Source: Chlamydiota bacterium
GTDB taxonomy: Bacteria > Chlamydiota > Chlamydiia > Chlamydiales > Parachlamydiaceae
DNA: 63,091 nucleotides
Reading direction: 5' to 3'
Assembly (NCBI GenBank): GCA_013287915.1
Contig: JABDCX010000009.1
Coordinates: forward strand, 1-63,091
Under the pieces are notes generated by a model, which made no database searches, was not told the origin of the DNA, and saw nothing but the letters and a program-made list of their open reading frames with translations. Below, in pieces: positions 43,164 to 51,355 of this stretch. Position 1 is the first letter of the stretch, and each line of letters opens with the position of its first letter. Position numbers and translations under genes: made by a program.

Positions 43164-45251
43164 ATGAAACATACCACTACCCTGAAACTGGGTTCTCAAG
43201 AACTAATTTTTGAAACAGGCCAAGTTGCACGCCAAGCCAACGGTTCCGTTGTATTGCGCTGTGGCGATACAATGATTTTTGCGTCCGCCTGCGCCGCTCC
43301 GAACGCCGAAGAGGGGGCCGACTTCTTCCCTTTGCGCGTCGACTACCAAGAAAATTTTTCCGCCGTTGGAAAAACGCCGAGCGGTTTTATCAAAAGACAA
43401 GGACGCCCTTCCGACCGCGAAGTGCTCGTTTCCCGGATGATCGACAGACCTTTGCGCCCTCTCTTTGAAGAAGGCTACTTTAATGAAGTACAAGTGCTCT
43501 CCTACGTCTGGTCTTACGATGGCCTCAACCAACCAGAACCTCTCGCGATCTGCTGTGCTTCGGCGGCCTTGGCAATCTCTGACATTCCTCTGATTAAGCC
43601 AATCGGCGCTGTCCGTGTGGGCCGCATCAACAACCAGTTTGTCATCAACCCTACGGCAGAGCAGCAAAAAGAGTCCACTCTCGATCTTTTGATCGCAGGA
43701 ACATCCGACGCCGTATTAATGATCGAAGGGTATTGCAAATTCCTCACAGAAGAGCAAGTCCTCGACGCAATTGCTGAAGGGCACAAAGCGATCCAGCAAG
43801 TGTGTGAAACGATCCACAAATGGAGCCAAGCCATTGGCAAAGCAAAACACCGCGGAACGCTGCGCACGCTTCCAAAAGAGCTGCTCCACGAAGTCGAAAA
43901 AATCGCAGCTCCACACCTTAATGCAGCACTTGCAATCCCAGAAAAACTCAAAAGAGAAGCGGGTCTTGCCACTGCAGAAGCTGCCGTCCAAAGCGCTCTC
44001 TTCCCAGAAGGTCAAGAGCCGAAATACTCAAAAGCCAATGTGGCTGCCGCACTTAAAAAAGTGTCTTCCGACAAAATGCGCCACATGATCATCACCAAAA
44101 AAGTCCGCAGCGATGGGCGCGATCCTTTCAGCATCCGTCCCATCTCAATTGAACCAGGCTTTTTGCCAAGAACCCACGGAAGCTCTCTCTTTACTCGTGG
44201 CGAAACACAAGCGGTTGCTATTTGCACGTTAGGCGGAGAGACCATGGCACAGCGCTTCGAAGATCTGCATGGAGAGAAAAGCCACCGCTTCTACCTACAA
44301 TATTCGTTCCCCCCTTTCTCCGTCGGAGAAGTGGGCCGCGTAGGATCGCCAGGACGACGCGAAATTGGCCACGGCAAACTCGCTGAACGCGCTTTAGCGG
44401 CAGCTCTTCCCGAAAAAACAGAATTCCCTTACGTGATCCGCGTCGAATCGAATATCACAGAGTCGAACGGTTCCTCTTCAATGGCCACGGTGTGCGGCGG
44501 CTGCCTCGCATTGATGGATGCAGGTGTTCCGATTAAGCGTCCTGTGGCAGGGATTGCCATGGGCTTAATCCTTGAAGATGATCAGTTCCTCATCCTCTCC
44601 GACATCCTCGGTATCGAAGATGCCCTTGGCGACATGGACTTCAAAGTTGCTGGAGATGCTGACGGGATCACGGCGTTCCAAATGGATATCAAGGTGGAAG
44701 GGATCACCCTTTCCATCATGAAGGCTGCGCTGGCACAGGCAAAAGAGGGACGCATTCACATCCTCAACAAGATGTTGGCCGTGTGTCCTCAGTACCGTCC
44801 AGAGATGTCGAAGTATGCGCCTCGCATTGAAAACATGACGATTAGACCAAGCAAAATTTCGACAGTCATTGGTCCTGGAGGCAAACAAATCCGCGCCATC
44901 ATCGAGGCTACAGGTGTACAGATCGACATCGACGATAGCGGCTTGATTAGCATCGCTTCACCCAACTTCGAAGGGATTGAGAAGGCAAAAGCGATCATCC
45001 ATGGCTTAACAGCCGAAGTGGAAATCGGAACCGTCTACTCTGGGAAAGTGACTTCGATCATGCCTTTTGGTGCCTTTGTCGAAATCCTTCCAGGAAAAGA
45101 AGGTCTTTGCCATATCTCTGAATTTGATAAAGAGCGGATCCAAAACCTGAACGATGTGATTAAACCCGGCGATATCATCACCGTTAAAGTGATCGACATC
45201 AACGAACGGGGTCAGCTAAAGCTTAGCCGTAAGGCAACTTTAGCTTTATAA
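43164..45251 (+). CDS. pnp: Polyribonucleotide nucleotidyltransferase (PNPase)
   Basis: A 3'-5' phosphorolytic exoribonuclease of mRNA turnover. The 695-residue product carries two RNase-PH-type cores (PLRVDYQENFSAVGKTPSGF; RPLRPLF; THGSSLFTRGETQAV; SSMATVCGGCLALMDAGVP), a KH domain (VIGPGGKQIRAIIEATGVQ) and an S1 domain (GKVTSIMPFGAFVEILPGKE; GLCHISEF) in normal order and length. AGGATATAAGAA precedes the ATG. The gene follows rpsO with 139 bases between. Confidence 0.98.
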   Translation: MKHTTTLKLGSQELIFETGQVARQANGSVVLRCGDTMIFASACAAPNAEEGADFFPLRVDYQENFSAVGKTPSGFIKRQGRPSDREVLVSRMIDRPLRPLFEEGYFNEVQVLSYVWSYDGLNQPEPLAICCASAALAISDIPLIKPIGAVRVGRINNQFVINPTAEQQKESTLDLLIAGTSDAVLMIEGYCKFLTEEQVLDAIAEGHKAIQQVCETIHKWSQAIGKAKHRGTLRTLPKELLHEVEKIAAPHLNAALAIPEKLKREAGLATAEAAVQSALFPEGQEPKYSKANVAAALKKVSSDKMRHMIITKKVRSDGRDPFSIRPISIEPGFLPRTHGSSLFTRGETQAVAICTLGGETMAQRFEDLHGEKSHRFYLQYSFPPFSVGEVGRVGSPGRREIGHGKLAERALAAALPEKTEFPYVIRVESNITESNGSSSMATVCGGCLALMDAGVPIKRPVAGIAMGLILEDDQFLILSDILGIEDALGDMDFKVAGDADGITAFQMDIKVEGITLSIMKAALAQAKEGRIHILNKMLAVCPQYRPEMSKYAPRIENMTIRPSKISTVIGPGGKQIRAIIEATGVQIDIDDSGLISIASPNFEGIEKAKAIIHGLTAEVEIGTVYSGKVTSIMPFGAFVEILPGKEGLCHISEFDKERIQNLNDVIKPGDIITVKVIDINERGQLKLSRKATLAL

Positions 45252-45263
45252 ACGAGGAAAGCT

Positions 45264-46157
45264 ATGCCAGTGGATGTCGCCTACGATCTCGAGAATCGAA
45301 AAGCGCTCATCCACTCCCATTTCGAACACCTCGTTACGCAAACAGGGCAACCCTATTCCAGGCTCATCGATGCGGCGCGCTACTCCCTTTTCAATGGGGG
45401 TAAGAGGCTCCGCCCCTTGCTCGTCCTTGGAGCTGCAGAAGCGTTCGAAGCGCCGCTCGAAAAAGCCATGCCGACAGCCTGCGCTATCGAAATGATCCAT
45501 ACCTACTCGTTGATCCACGACGACCTTCCTTGCATGGACGACGACGACTTTCGCCGCGGCAAACCCTCTTTGCATAAAGCCTTCGACGAAGCGCATGCCG
45601 TTTTAGCAGGCGACTATCTACTGACAAAAGCTTTCCAAGTGATCAGCGAAGATGAAGGTCTCACACCCGAACAAAGAGTCAAGCTGATTGCCCTGATTGC
45701 AGCAAACAGCGGCGCCCATGGGATGGTCGGCGGGCAATCATTCGACATGTGCGCTGAAGGGGCCCCACTCAGTCTAAAAGATTTGCAACTGCTCCACTCT
45801 TTAAAAACAGGGGCCTTGATCACCGCATCGCTTTTAGCGGGCGCCACGATCGGCAATGCAAGTCGTGAAGAGTATGCGCTGATGAAACTGTTTGGCGATG
45901 AGCTTGGATTGGCGTTTCAGATCTTTGATGACATCCTCGACGTCACGCACGCTTTTGCTAAACGAGGCGCTCAACAATCATCCGATGAGGCGAATAACAA
46001 GACCACCTATGTGACGCTTTTAGGCATCGAAGAGGCTGCGAGAGCCGGTCAAACGCATCGAGATAAGGCTCTAGAGCACTTGAAGGCTCTGAAACGGGAG
46101 ACCGGTTTTTTGGAGCATTTGGCAACAGGTGTGGGGAAAGGACATTGTCCCTCCTAG
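45264..46157 (+). CDS. ispA: Polyprenyl (farnesyl/geranyl) diphosphate synthase
   Basis: Condenses IPP with allylic diphosphates, using the products of the ispD/dxr pathway. The 297-residue product has GGKRLRP, the first Asp-rich motif IHDDLPCMDDDDFRRGKP, ALITASLLAGA and the second motif FQIFDDILD, all typical of IspA. The C-terminus ends GVGKGHCPS, shorter or altered relative to common IspA ends, and overlaps the converging SNARE-like gene by four bases; a late frameshift is possible but unproven. GAGGAAAG precedes the ATG, 12 bases after pnp. Confidence 0.93.
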   Translation: MPVDVAYDLENRKALIHSHFEHLVTQTGQPYSRLIDAARYSLFNGGKRLRPLLVLGAAEAFEAPLEKAMPTACAIEMIHTYSLIHDDLPCMDDDDFRRGKPSLHKAFDEAHAVLAGDYLLTKAFQVISEDEGLTPEQRVKLIALIAANSGAHGMVGGQSFDMCAEGAPLSLKDLQLLHSLKTGALITASLLAGATIGNASREEYALMKLFGDELGLAFQIFDDILDVTHAFAKRGAQQSSDEANNKTTYVTLLGIEEAARAGQTHRDKALEHLKALKRETGFLEHLATGVGKGHCPS

Positions 46158-46660
46158 AATTGCCACCAGGGTTTCTCTGCGTCTTTCTTTGCCTGTTCTG
46201 CTAGCTTTCTTGCTTGCTCTGCAAAATTGGCAGCACCAGCATTCAATTGAGCTGCATTCTTCCCTAACCTTTCTAATTTTTCTCCCCGTTCTTGAAGCTT
46301 TGCTTTTGGATTAACAGGCTCAGACTCACCTTCGAGATAATCGGATCCCGCTTGTAATTTCCTATCTACCCAACTCAAAATGCCGCCGCTCTGCTTTCCT
46401 TTTGGAGTTGCCTGTGCGTGCAACTCCTGCACGGCAGAGGGCCTTTTACTTATCACTGGAGAGGTGGCAGTAGGCTTCATTGTTTTTTGCTGGTGCAAAG
46501 ATTGAGACTTCTGATGTGCATGCTGAGGAGTGACCTTTGCATGGAATAGGCTGGTGAAGGAGGAAAGCAATCCCTTAAGCCATGCCCAAACGCCTTTCTC
46601 TGGTGGAGGTTCCAAGGGCTGATATTTTCCGTATTCTTCTTTTTGTCTTATTGGCAACAT
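46154..46660 (-). CDS. Hypothetical protein with a C-terminal R-SNARE (VAMP)-like segment
   Basis: A 168-residue soluble protein. Residues 24-40 are hydrophobic-aromatic (VWAWLKGLLSSFTSLF), and 41-95 are low complexity with His/Gln/Ser/Thr. Residues 122-168 resemble the second half of a vesicle R-SNARE motif. LQERGEKLERL, AAQLNAGAANFAEQARKL and a final PWWQF match, position for position at the key heptad residues, the L-ER-KL-L, A-L-AGA-F and A-KL pattern and terminal WW of synaptobrevins. The usual transmembrane anchor after WW is absent, and the zero-layer Arg region is not clearly conserved. Mimicry of, or interference with, host membrane fusion is a hypothesis. Confidence 0.75.
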   Translation of the reverse strand: MLPIRQKEEYGKYQPLEPPPEKGVWAWLKGLLSSFTSLFHAKVTPQHAHQKSQSLHQQKTMKPTATSPVISKRPSAVQELHAQATPKGKQSGGILSWVDRKLQAGSDYLEGESEPVNPKAKLQERGEKLERLGKNAAQLNAGAANFAEQARKLAEQAKKDAEKPWWQF

Positions 46661-46799
46661 AACAACCCCCTAATAAAACTAGTTAAACTTACTTAATTTC
46701 ATTTTAAAATAAATTGTTTATTTAAACAAGATTTTACTTAAACGGAGTGAGTTTAGAAGGATTTGCCAAAAAAAGCCCTTTCCAGTAGAGTGCCCCTCT

Positions 46800-47462
46800 A
46801 TGGCTACCTCTGCTATTTCGACAGGAATCCGATTTGAAGGGGCGATCCGCCACCTTCCCCTGAAGAGGATCTGCGATATCTTCTTCAGCCTCCTGGCCCT
46901 TACCCTTTCGCTCCCTTTAACGCTCCCTCTCATGCTTATCATACGCCTTTCGTCCCGAGGCCCTGCGATCTATGGCCAGCTGCGCATCGGACGCGGTGGA
47001 AGGCCCTTTATGTGCTACAAATTCCGCTCGATGTATGCCAACGCTGAGCACCGTCTTCAGGCACTCCTGGAAAGCGATCCAGCTTTGGGGGCAGAATGGC
47101 AGGCGACACGCAAGCTGAAAAAAGACCCGCGCATCACTCGGATCGGCACTTTCTTGCGTAAAACCTCTTTAGACGAACTTCCCCAATTTTTGAATGTTCT
47201 CAAAGGGGATATGAGTGTTGTGGGGCCTCGCCCTGTGGTTGCCGAAGAGATCGCCGTCCATTATGGTCCTAAAGCCAATAAAATCCTTACGGTGCGTCCC
47301 GGAATCACAGGGGTTTGGCAAGTCTCAGGCCGCAGCGACACCTCCTATGCCGAACGGGTGGCCTTAGACGAATACTACGTGGACCACCGCAGTTTATGGG
47401 TCGATCTTAAGCTTTTTAGCAAAACAATTCCCGTCTTGCTCACCCGAAAAGGTGCCTATTGA
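46800..47462 (+). CDS. Undecaprenyl-phosphate sugar-1-phosphate transferase
   Basis: Starts polysaccharide assembly by moving a sugar-1-phosphate from a UDP-sugar to a lipid carrier. The 220-residue product has the typical single N-terminal membrane anchor ([20 protein letters not shown]). The catalytic domain follows, with [52 protein letters not shown] and [15 protein letters not shown]. It corresponds to the C-terminal half of WcaJ/RfbP enzymes. The downstream gene overlaps its stop. Confidence 0.9.
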   Translation: MATSAISTGIRFEGAIRHLPLKRICDIFFSLLALTLSLPLTLPLMLIIRLSSRGPAIYGQLRIGRGGRPFMCYKFRSMYANAEHRLQALLESDPALGAEWQATRKLKKDPRITRIGTFLRKTSLDELPQFLNVLKGDMSVVGPRPVVAEEIAVHYGPKANKILTVRPGITGVWQVSGRSDTSYAERVALDEYYVDHRSLWVDLKLFSKTIPVLLTRKGAY

Positions 47463-47983
47463 ATTGCTCTCTCGATAAAAAAAGCCTCCCTGCAGCCTTT
47501 TTGATTGGGTTATTCCTCACCCTTGCCATGCCAGCGATTCACCCCAGCTGGCGCCTTGTTTACTTCGCCCCCTGTTTAATTTTCTCGATCTACCAAAACT
47601 CCCTTCCAACTACCCTATGGCTTGCTATCGCCTGTGGAATGATCATCGACCTCTTTAGCTCCTATTCCAGCCTTGGCATCCATGCAACGGCTTACTGCGC
47701 GGCAATTTTCCTTCTCTACCCACGCAAAAAGCACATTTTTGCCGACAGTTTGACGACCTTGCCAGTCATGACTTATCTCTTTAGTGCGCTCGCCTCGCTC
47801 TTTACGGCCCTCGTCCTCCACCTCCTCGATTTGGAGGATCTCTTTTCGTGGCCCTGGGCTGGAACCGATCTTCTCCTCTTTCCACTTGCCGATGCTCTCT
47901 ACGCATTCACGCTCTTCATCTTCCCCGCCCTCCTCTTTGGAAAACGGATTCCGCGCGGCAGCGACTACTTTTTGAATAAATAA
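47459..47983 (+). CDS. MreD-like integral membrane protein
   Basis: A 174-residue, strongly hydrophobic product with about five membrane spans. CGMIIDLFSSYSSLGIHA near the middle resembles the MreD signature (a glycine, Asp-Leu-x-Ser, Ser, Gly in the second or third helix). MreD is part of the cell-elongation complex with MreB and MreC. The resemblance is suggestive only; an O-antigen- or exopolysaccharide-related membrane protein is an alternative given the sugar transferase upstream. The TTG start overlaps the upstream stop. Confidence 0.6.
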   Translation: MNCSLDKKSLPAAFLIGLFLTLAMPAIHPSWRLVYFAPCLIFSIYQNSLPTTLWLAIACGMIIDLFSSYSSLGIHATAYCAAIFLLYPRKKHIFADSLTTLPVMTYLFSALASLFTALVLHLLDLEDLFSWPWAGTDLLLFPLADALYAFTLFIFPALLFGKRIPRGSDYFLNK

Positions 47984-48009
47984 AATGTCCTTCTGATATA
48001 CTGTCAGCC

Positions 48010-49287
48010 ATGAATACAACGCCGATTGCAGAACAGCTCCGCCCCCTGTCCCTCGACGGCATCGTTGGGCAAACCCACCTCGTTGGCGAAGGGGGCATTT
48101 TGTCGCGCCTCATCGCAGAGAGAAAGCCGCTTTCTATCCTGTTGTGGGGGCCTCCCGGATGCGGCAAAACGTCGATTGCAAGGCTGTACGCCAAAGCATT
48201 TGACCTCCCCTTCCGCTCGATGAGCGCGATCTTCAGTGGCATTGGCGACATCAAAAAGGTGATCGAAGAAGCGGAGAAGCACCCTCTTCTTTCAAAGAGC
48301 ATTCTTCTCTTTGTCGATGAGATCCACCGGTTCAACAAAGCGCAGCAAGACGCCTTTTTACCCTTCATCGAAAATGGCACTCTTGTCCTCGTCGGGGCGA
48401 CAGCTGAAAATCCTTCGTTTTATCTCAATAGCGCGCTGCTATCGCGTTTGCGCGTGTTAAAGCTCAATGCCCTTACTGACGAAGCACTCGAGCAACTGAT
48501 TGAACACTACCAAAACAAGATTCAACCCCTCCCGCTTCAGCCAGAAGCCAAACAACTGCTCATCCACCTGGCACAAGGGGATGGCCGCTACCTCTACAAT
48601 CTGATGGAGCATCTCCACTCCGTCAAAGACCTCAAAACAATTTCTGCCAGCGACATTGCCACCCTCCTGCCTAAGCGTGCAGCGCTTTACGACAAAAAGA
48701 ACGATCAGCACTACAACCTGATCTCTGCCCTTCACAAATCCGTGAGAGGCTCCGATCCCGATGCAGCGCTCTACTGGTTTGCGCGGATGTTGGAGGGGGG
48801 TGAAGAGCCTCTCTATTTAGCCCGCCGCCTCATCCGGATGGCTGCAGAGGATATTGGGATTGCCGATCCACAAGCACTTCCCCTGGCCATTGCTGCCAAA
48901 GAAGCCTATGACACCATGGGCTCGCCAGAGGGTGAAATTGCCTTAGCAGAAGTGGTGATTTATCTGGCCTTGGCTCCCAAAAGCAATGCAATCGAAACTG
49001 CCCTCAAAGCAGCGCGGGAATGTGCACAGCAAACGTCCCATTTAAATCCGCCTGCTACGATCTTGAACGCCCCCACAGCCTTGATGCAAAACATGGGCTA
49101 CGGGCGCGACTATCAGTATGACCACGACACCCCGCTTGGCTTTTCTGGTCAAAATTATTTTCCTGATGGGATGGAAAGGGAAGTCTTCTACAAACCGAAA
49201 GAAAGAGGCTTTGAAAGGGAGATGCTCAAGCGGATCGCCTACTTCGCAAAACTAAGAAAACAAAAAAACACACTACTTACAAATTAA
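48010..49287 (+). CDS. rarA: Replication-associated recombination protein A, AAA ATPase
   Basis: RarA (MgsA) acts at stalled replication forks. The 425-residue product contains EQLRPLSLDGIVGQTHLVGEGG, Walker A WGPPGCGKTSIARLY and Walker B LFVDEIHRFNKAQQDAFLP. It continues with LVGATAENPSFYLNSALLSR, VRGSDPDAALYWFARML and GYGRDYQYDHDTP with the tetramerisation region, all typical of RarA. No strong Shine-Dalgarno is visible. It ends before a palindromic repeat. Confidence 0.95.
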   Translation: MNTTPIAEQLRPLSLDGIVGQTHLVGEGGILSRLIAERKPLSILLWGPPGCGKTSIARLYAKAFDLPFRSMSAIFSGIGDIKKVIEEAEKHPLLSKSILLFVDEIHRFNKAQQDAFLPFIENGTLVLVGATAENPSFYLNSALLSRLRVLKLNALTDEALEQLIEHYQNKIQPLPLQPEAKQLLIHLAQGDGRYLYNLMEHLHSVKDLKTISASDIATLLPKRAALYDKKNDQHYNLISALHKSVRGSDPDAALYWFARMLEGGEEPLYLARRLIRMAAEDIGIADPQALPLAIAAKEAYDTMGSPEGEIALAEVVIYLALAPKSNAIETALKAARECAQQTSHLNPPATILNAPTALMQNMGYGRDYQYDHDTPLGFSGQNYFPDGMEREVFYKPKERGFEREMLKRIAYFAKLRKQKNTLLTN

Positions 49288-49291
49288 ATAT

Positions 49292-49381
49292 AACGCAGAG
49301 ACGGAGAGACAGAGAGACGCAGAGAAAGCTTCAATGATTTCTAATTTTCTCTGCGTTTCTGCAACTCTCCGTCTCTGCGTT
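49292..49381. repeat. Complete palindromic CTCTGCGT-type repeat
   Basis: Arms of about 36 bases begin AACGCAGAGACGGAGAG (49292-49308) and end with its inverse CTCTCCGTCTCTGCGTT (49365-49381), and inner parts pair again as ACGCAGAGAAA with TTTCTCTGCGT. The 17-base loop region is AT-rich. It lies between the converging rarA and acidic-protein genes, so it could act as a two-way terminator. Related copies are at 56058-56137 and, in part, at 40162-40195. Confidence 0.75.
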
Positions 49382-49416
49382 CAATCCGTAATGATTTAAC
49401 TCAGAGACATTAACTC

Positions 49417-50148
49417 TTACTTCTTCTCAGCGGGCTTAGGAGCTGGAGCTTTGCCATTGCCATTCTTCTGAGCAGGCTTCTCCTCTTCATCCCCATCTGA
49501 CTCGTCTTCCTCTTCATCCCCGTCGTCTAGGTCATTGTCATCACTGTCGTCCTGATCGTTGTCGTCCTCTTCGTCGTCGTAGCCGTCTTCTTCGTCATCA
49601 TCTGCATCTGTGTCGTCATCGTTTTCTTCTTCCCCTTTCATTGCGGCAGCGCCTGAAGATTCTTTCATCATTTCGGGCTTACGCGTTTGAAGACACATCT
49701 GATACTTATTCACTTTTTCTTTCTGGATCTCATCGACCATCGCTTGAAATTGACTTGAATCGGTCATCCCGTTCTCGCTCATGGCAGCGGTAAACACTTG
49801 CAAAAGTTTTTCGCGCAACATCTTCACACGCACTTGTGGGTCACGAATGGGGTTTGGCGACATCTGCCCCGCGCTGTCTTCAATGTCCTTCATGATGTTT
49901 CTATCTTTGGCCGCTAAAGACTTCGTAATCCCATCCCACTTGCTCTCGGGCACATTGTATTTTTTGAGAGTGCCTTTCACAATTGACTCGGGGAAAAATA
50001 CCATCAACAACTCGCGCGAACACTCCTTTCTAACATCTGCATCTCCAGCCGATGAAACTTCCGCGGCACCTACTACAGCGGGAGTGACCATCGTTAACAA
50101 CAACGCCGCCGCAGATAGCGCCCACCGATTCTTTTTCAAATTTTTCAT
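49417..50148 (-). CDS. Exported protein with a long acidic low-complexity tail
   Basis: A 243-residue product with GAGGAGGAG before its ATG and a signal peptide (ALSAAALLLTMVTPAVVGA). The helical middle (about 40-155) begins ECSRELLMVFFPESIV and ends QMCLQTRK. This part is a distant paralogue of the 148-residue protein encoded upstream, with matching Cys residues at both ends. From about 172 to 225 it is almost purely Asp/Glu with a few Ser, Gly and Asn residues, followed by a Lys/Ala/Pro tail. Acidic tails can bind cations or basic proteins. Function unknown. Confidence 0.75.
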   Translation of the reverse strand: MKNLKKNRWALSAAALLLTMVTPAVVGAAEVSSAGDADVRKECSRELLMVFFPESIVKGTLKKYNVPESKWDGITKSLAAKDRNIMKDIEDSAGQMSPNPIRDPQVRVKMLREKLLQVFTAAMSENGMTDSSQFQAMVDEIQKEKVNKYQMCLQTRKPEMMKESSGAAAMKGEEENDDDTDADDDEEDGYDDEEDDNDQDDSDDNDLDDGDEEEDESDGDEEEKPAQKNGNGKAPAPKPAEKK

Positions 50149-50216
50149 ACTACTCCTCCTCAGAAAGTTAATTTAAAAACCTATTAAACAAGATAGAGAA
50201 TTTTTTGAATACGATT

Positions 50217-50663
50217 TTATTTCTTTTGAAGCTGTACAAGACCAAAACAGGTATTCCATCTCTCTTGCTGCTGTTCCTTGATGTAACCGTAGATTTGCTG
50301 TACGACGTAAGGATTCTGGATTTGAAAGCGCACAAGGGTCTTTGATAAAACTTCGAGCTGCACACGGGTCAAGATTTTGGCAGCGGCTTCTCCATCAAAC
50401 GGGGGATTGAAGGGATTGGGGCGCTGTTTACTTGCCAGCGCACGCGTCCTCGCGGGGATGACGGCGCTATTCTCTTTCAAGATGCGGTTGACCTCCGGCC
50501 AAGCGCTTTGGGAGATATTGTGCATCGATAAGGCCTGATTCACGTAAACAGGGTTAAAAAACTCCCGCTCCAGCTGTGCGTAGCAGGAGGGTGGCTCTGC
50601 AAAGCAAAAAAAAGGAGCGATCAACAAGACCACTCCTACCCAGCGAATCACCGCACTCATCAT
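50217..50663 (-). CDS. Exported hypothetical protein, paralogue of the acidic-tail protein
   Basis: A 148-residue product with signal peptide (VIRWVGVVLLIAPFFCFA). The mature domain SCYAQLEREFFNP, a helix with SAWPEVNRILKENS, the NPFNPPF segment and final RWNTCFG share with the neighbour the spacing of Cys, FF, S-x-W, NP and terminal Cys, suggesting a disulfide between the ends. It lacks the acidic tail. It starts within the peroxiredoxin stop (4-base overlap), so translation is coupled. Confidence 0.75.
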   Translation of the reverse strand: MMSAVIRWVGVVLLIAPFFCFAEPPSCYAQLEREFFNPVYVNQALSMHNISQSAWPEVNRILKENSAVIPARTRALASKQRPNPFNPPFDGEAAAKILTRVQLEVLSKTLVRFQIQNPYVVQQIYGYIKEQQQERWNTCFGLVQLQKK

Positions 50664-51298
50664 TTCCTTGGATCTGGAGTATATCTGAGATAGGTTGTCT
50701 CTTCCCTGTACCCTTTTGGGAAAAGCCTTTTGATCTCTTCAGGGTCAGTAATGCTCGGCAAAATGACACACTCTTCACCCGCTTTCCAGTCAACTGGAGT
50801 CGCCACTTTGTGGTTATCAGTCAGCTGCAGCGAATCGACCACTCGCAAAATCTCTTGGAAATTTCTTCCTGTGGACGCGGGGTACGCCATCGTCAAGCGG
50901 ATCGCTTTCTTAGGATCGATGATAAACACCGTCCGGACCGTTGCGCTATCTTTTGCCGTTGCGTCGATCATCCCATACAGCTCCGCCACTTTCCGATTTT
51001 CATCACCAATCATCGGAAACTGCAAATTCGCCTTTTGCGTCTTGTTGATATCGGGAATCCACTGCTGATGGGAAGAGACGCTCCCGACGCTTAAACCGAT
51101 TAACTTGACTCCCCTCTTGGCAAATTCGCCGCTCAAATTAGCAGCACGGCCAAGCTCCGTCGTGCAAACGGGGGTAAAATCTTTTGGATGGGAAAAGAAA
51201 ACGCACCAAGAGTTCCCTAACCATTGGTGAAACGAAATAGGGCCTTGGGTTGTTTCTGCTGTGAAATCAGGGGCGGTGCTACCGAGTTGAGCGGGCAT
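50660..51298 (-). CDS. 1-Cys peroxiredoxin (Prx6-type)
   Basis: Reduces hydrogen peroxide or lipid hydroperoxides. The 212-residue product has FFSHPKDFTPVCTTELG with the peroxidatic Cys near residue 47, the Prx6-type SVSSHQQWIPDI segment, FPMIGDENRKVAELYGM, VRTVFIIDPKK and the long C-terminal domain with TPVDWKAGEECVI. No resolving Cys of the 2-Cys kind is evident. The start at 51298 is preceded by AAGGAGG; an open extension to 51334 is less likely. Confidence 0.93.
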   Translation of the reverse strand: MPAQLGSTAPDFTAETTQGPISFHQWLGNSWCVFFSHPKDFTPVCTTELGRAANLSGEFAKRGVKLIGLSVGSVSSHQQWIPDINKTQKANLQFPMIGDENRKVAELYGMIDATAKDSATVRTVFIIDPKKAIRLTMAYPASTGRNFQEILRVVDSLQLTDNHKVATPVDWKAGEECVILPSITDPEEIKRLFPKGYREETTYLRYTPDPRK

Positions 51299-51355
51299 GA
51301 AGTCCTCCTTTAGGTTAGCTCTGAAGGAAGACATACATGAGTCAAATATTTTTTT

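Noticed and set aside
46100-46157. Possible frameshift at the end of ispA
   Set aside because: The terminal residues differ from typical IspA, but overall length is normal and all catalytic motifs are intact, so no frameshift is called.
49471-49640. Repetitive GAT/GAA-rich tract considered as a tandem repeat or CRISPR-like array
   Set aside because: It is the codon pattern of an acidic protein tail; there are no regularly spaced identical repeats and spacers.
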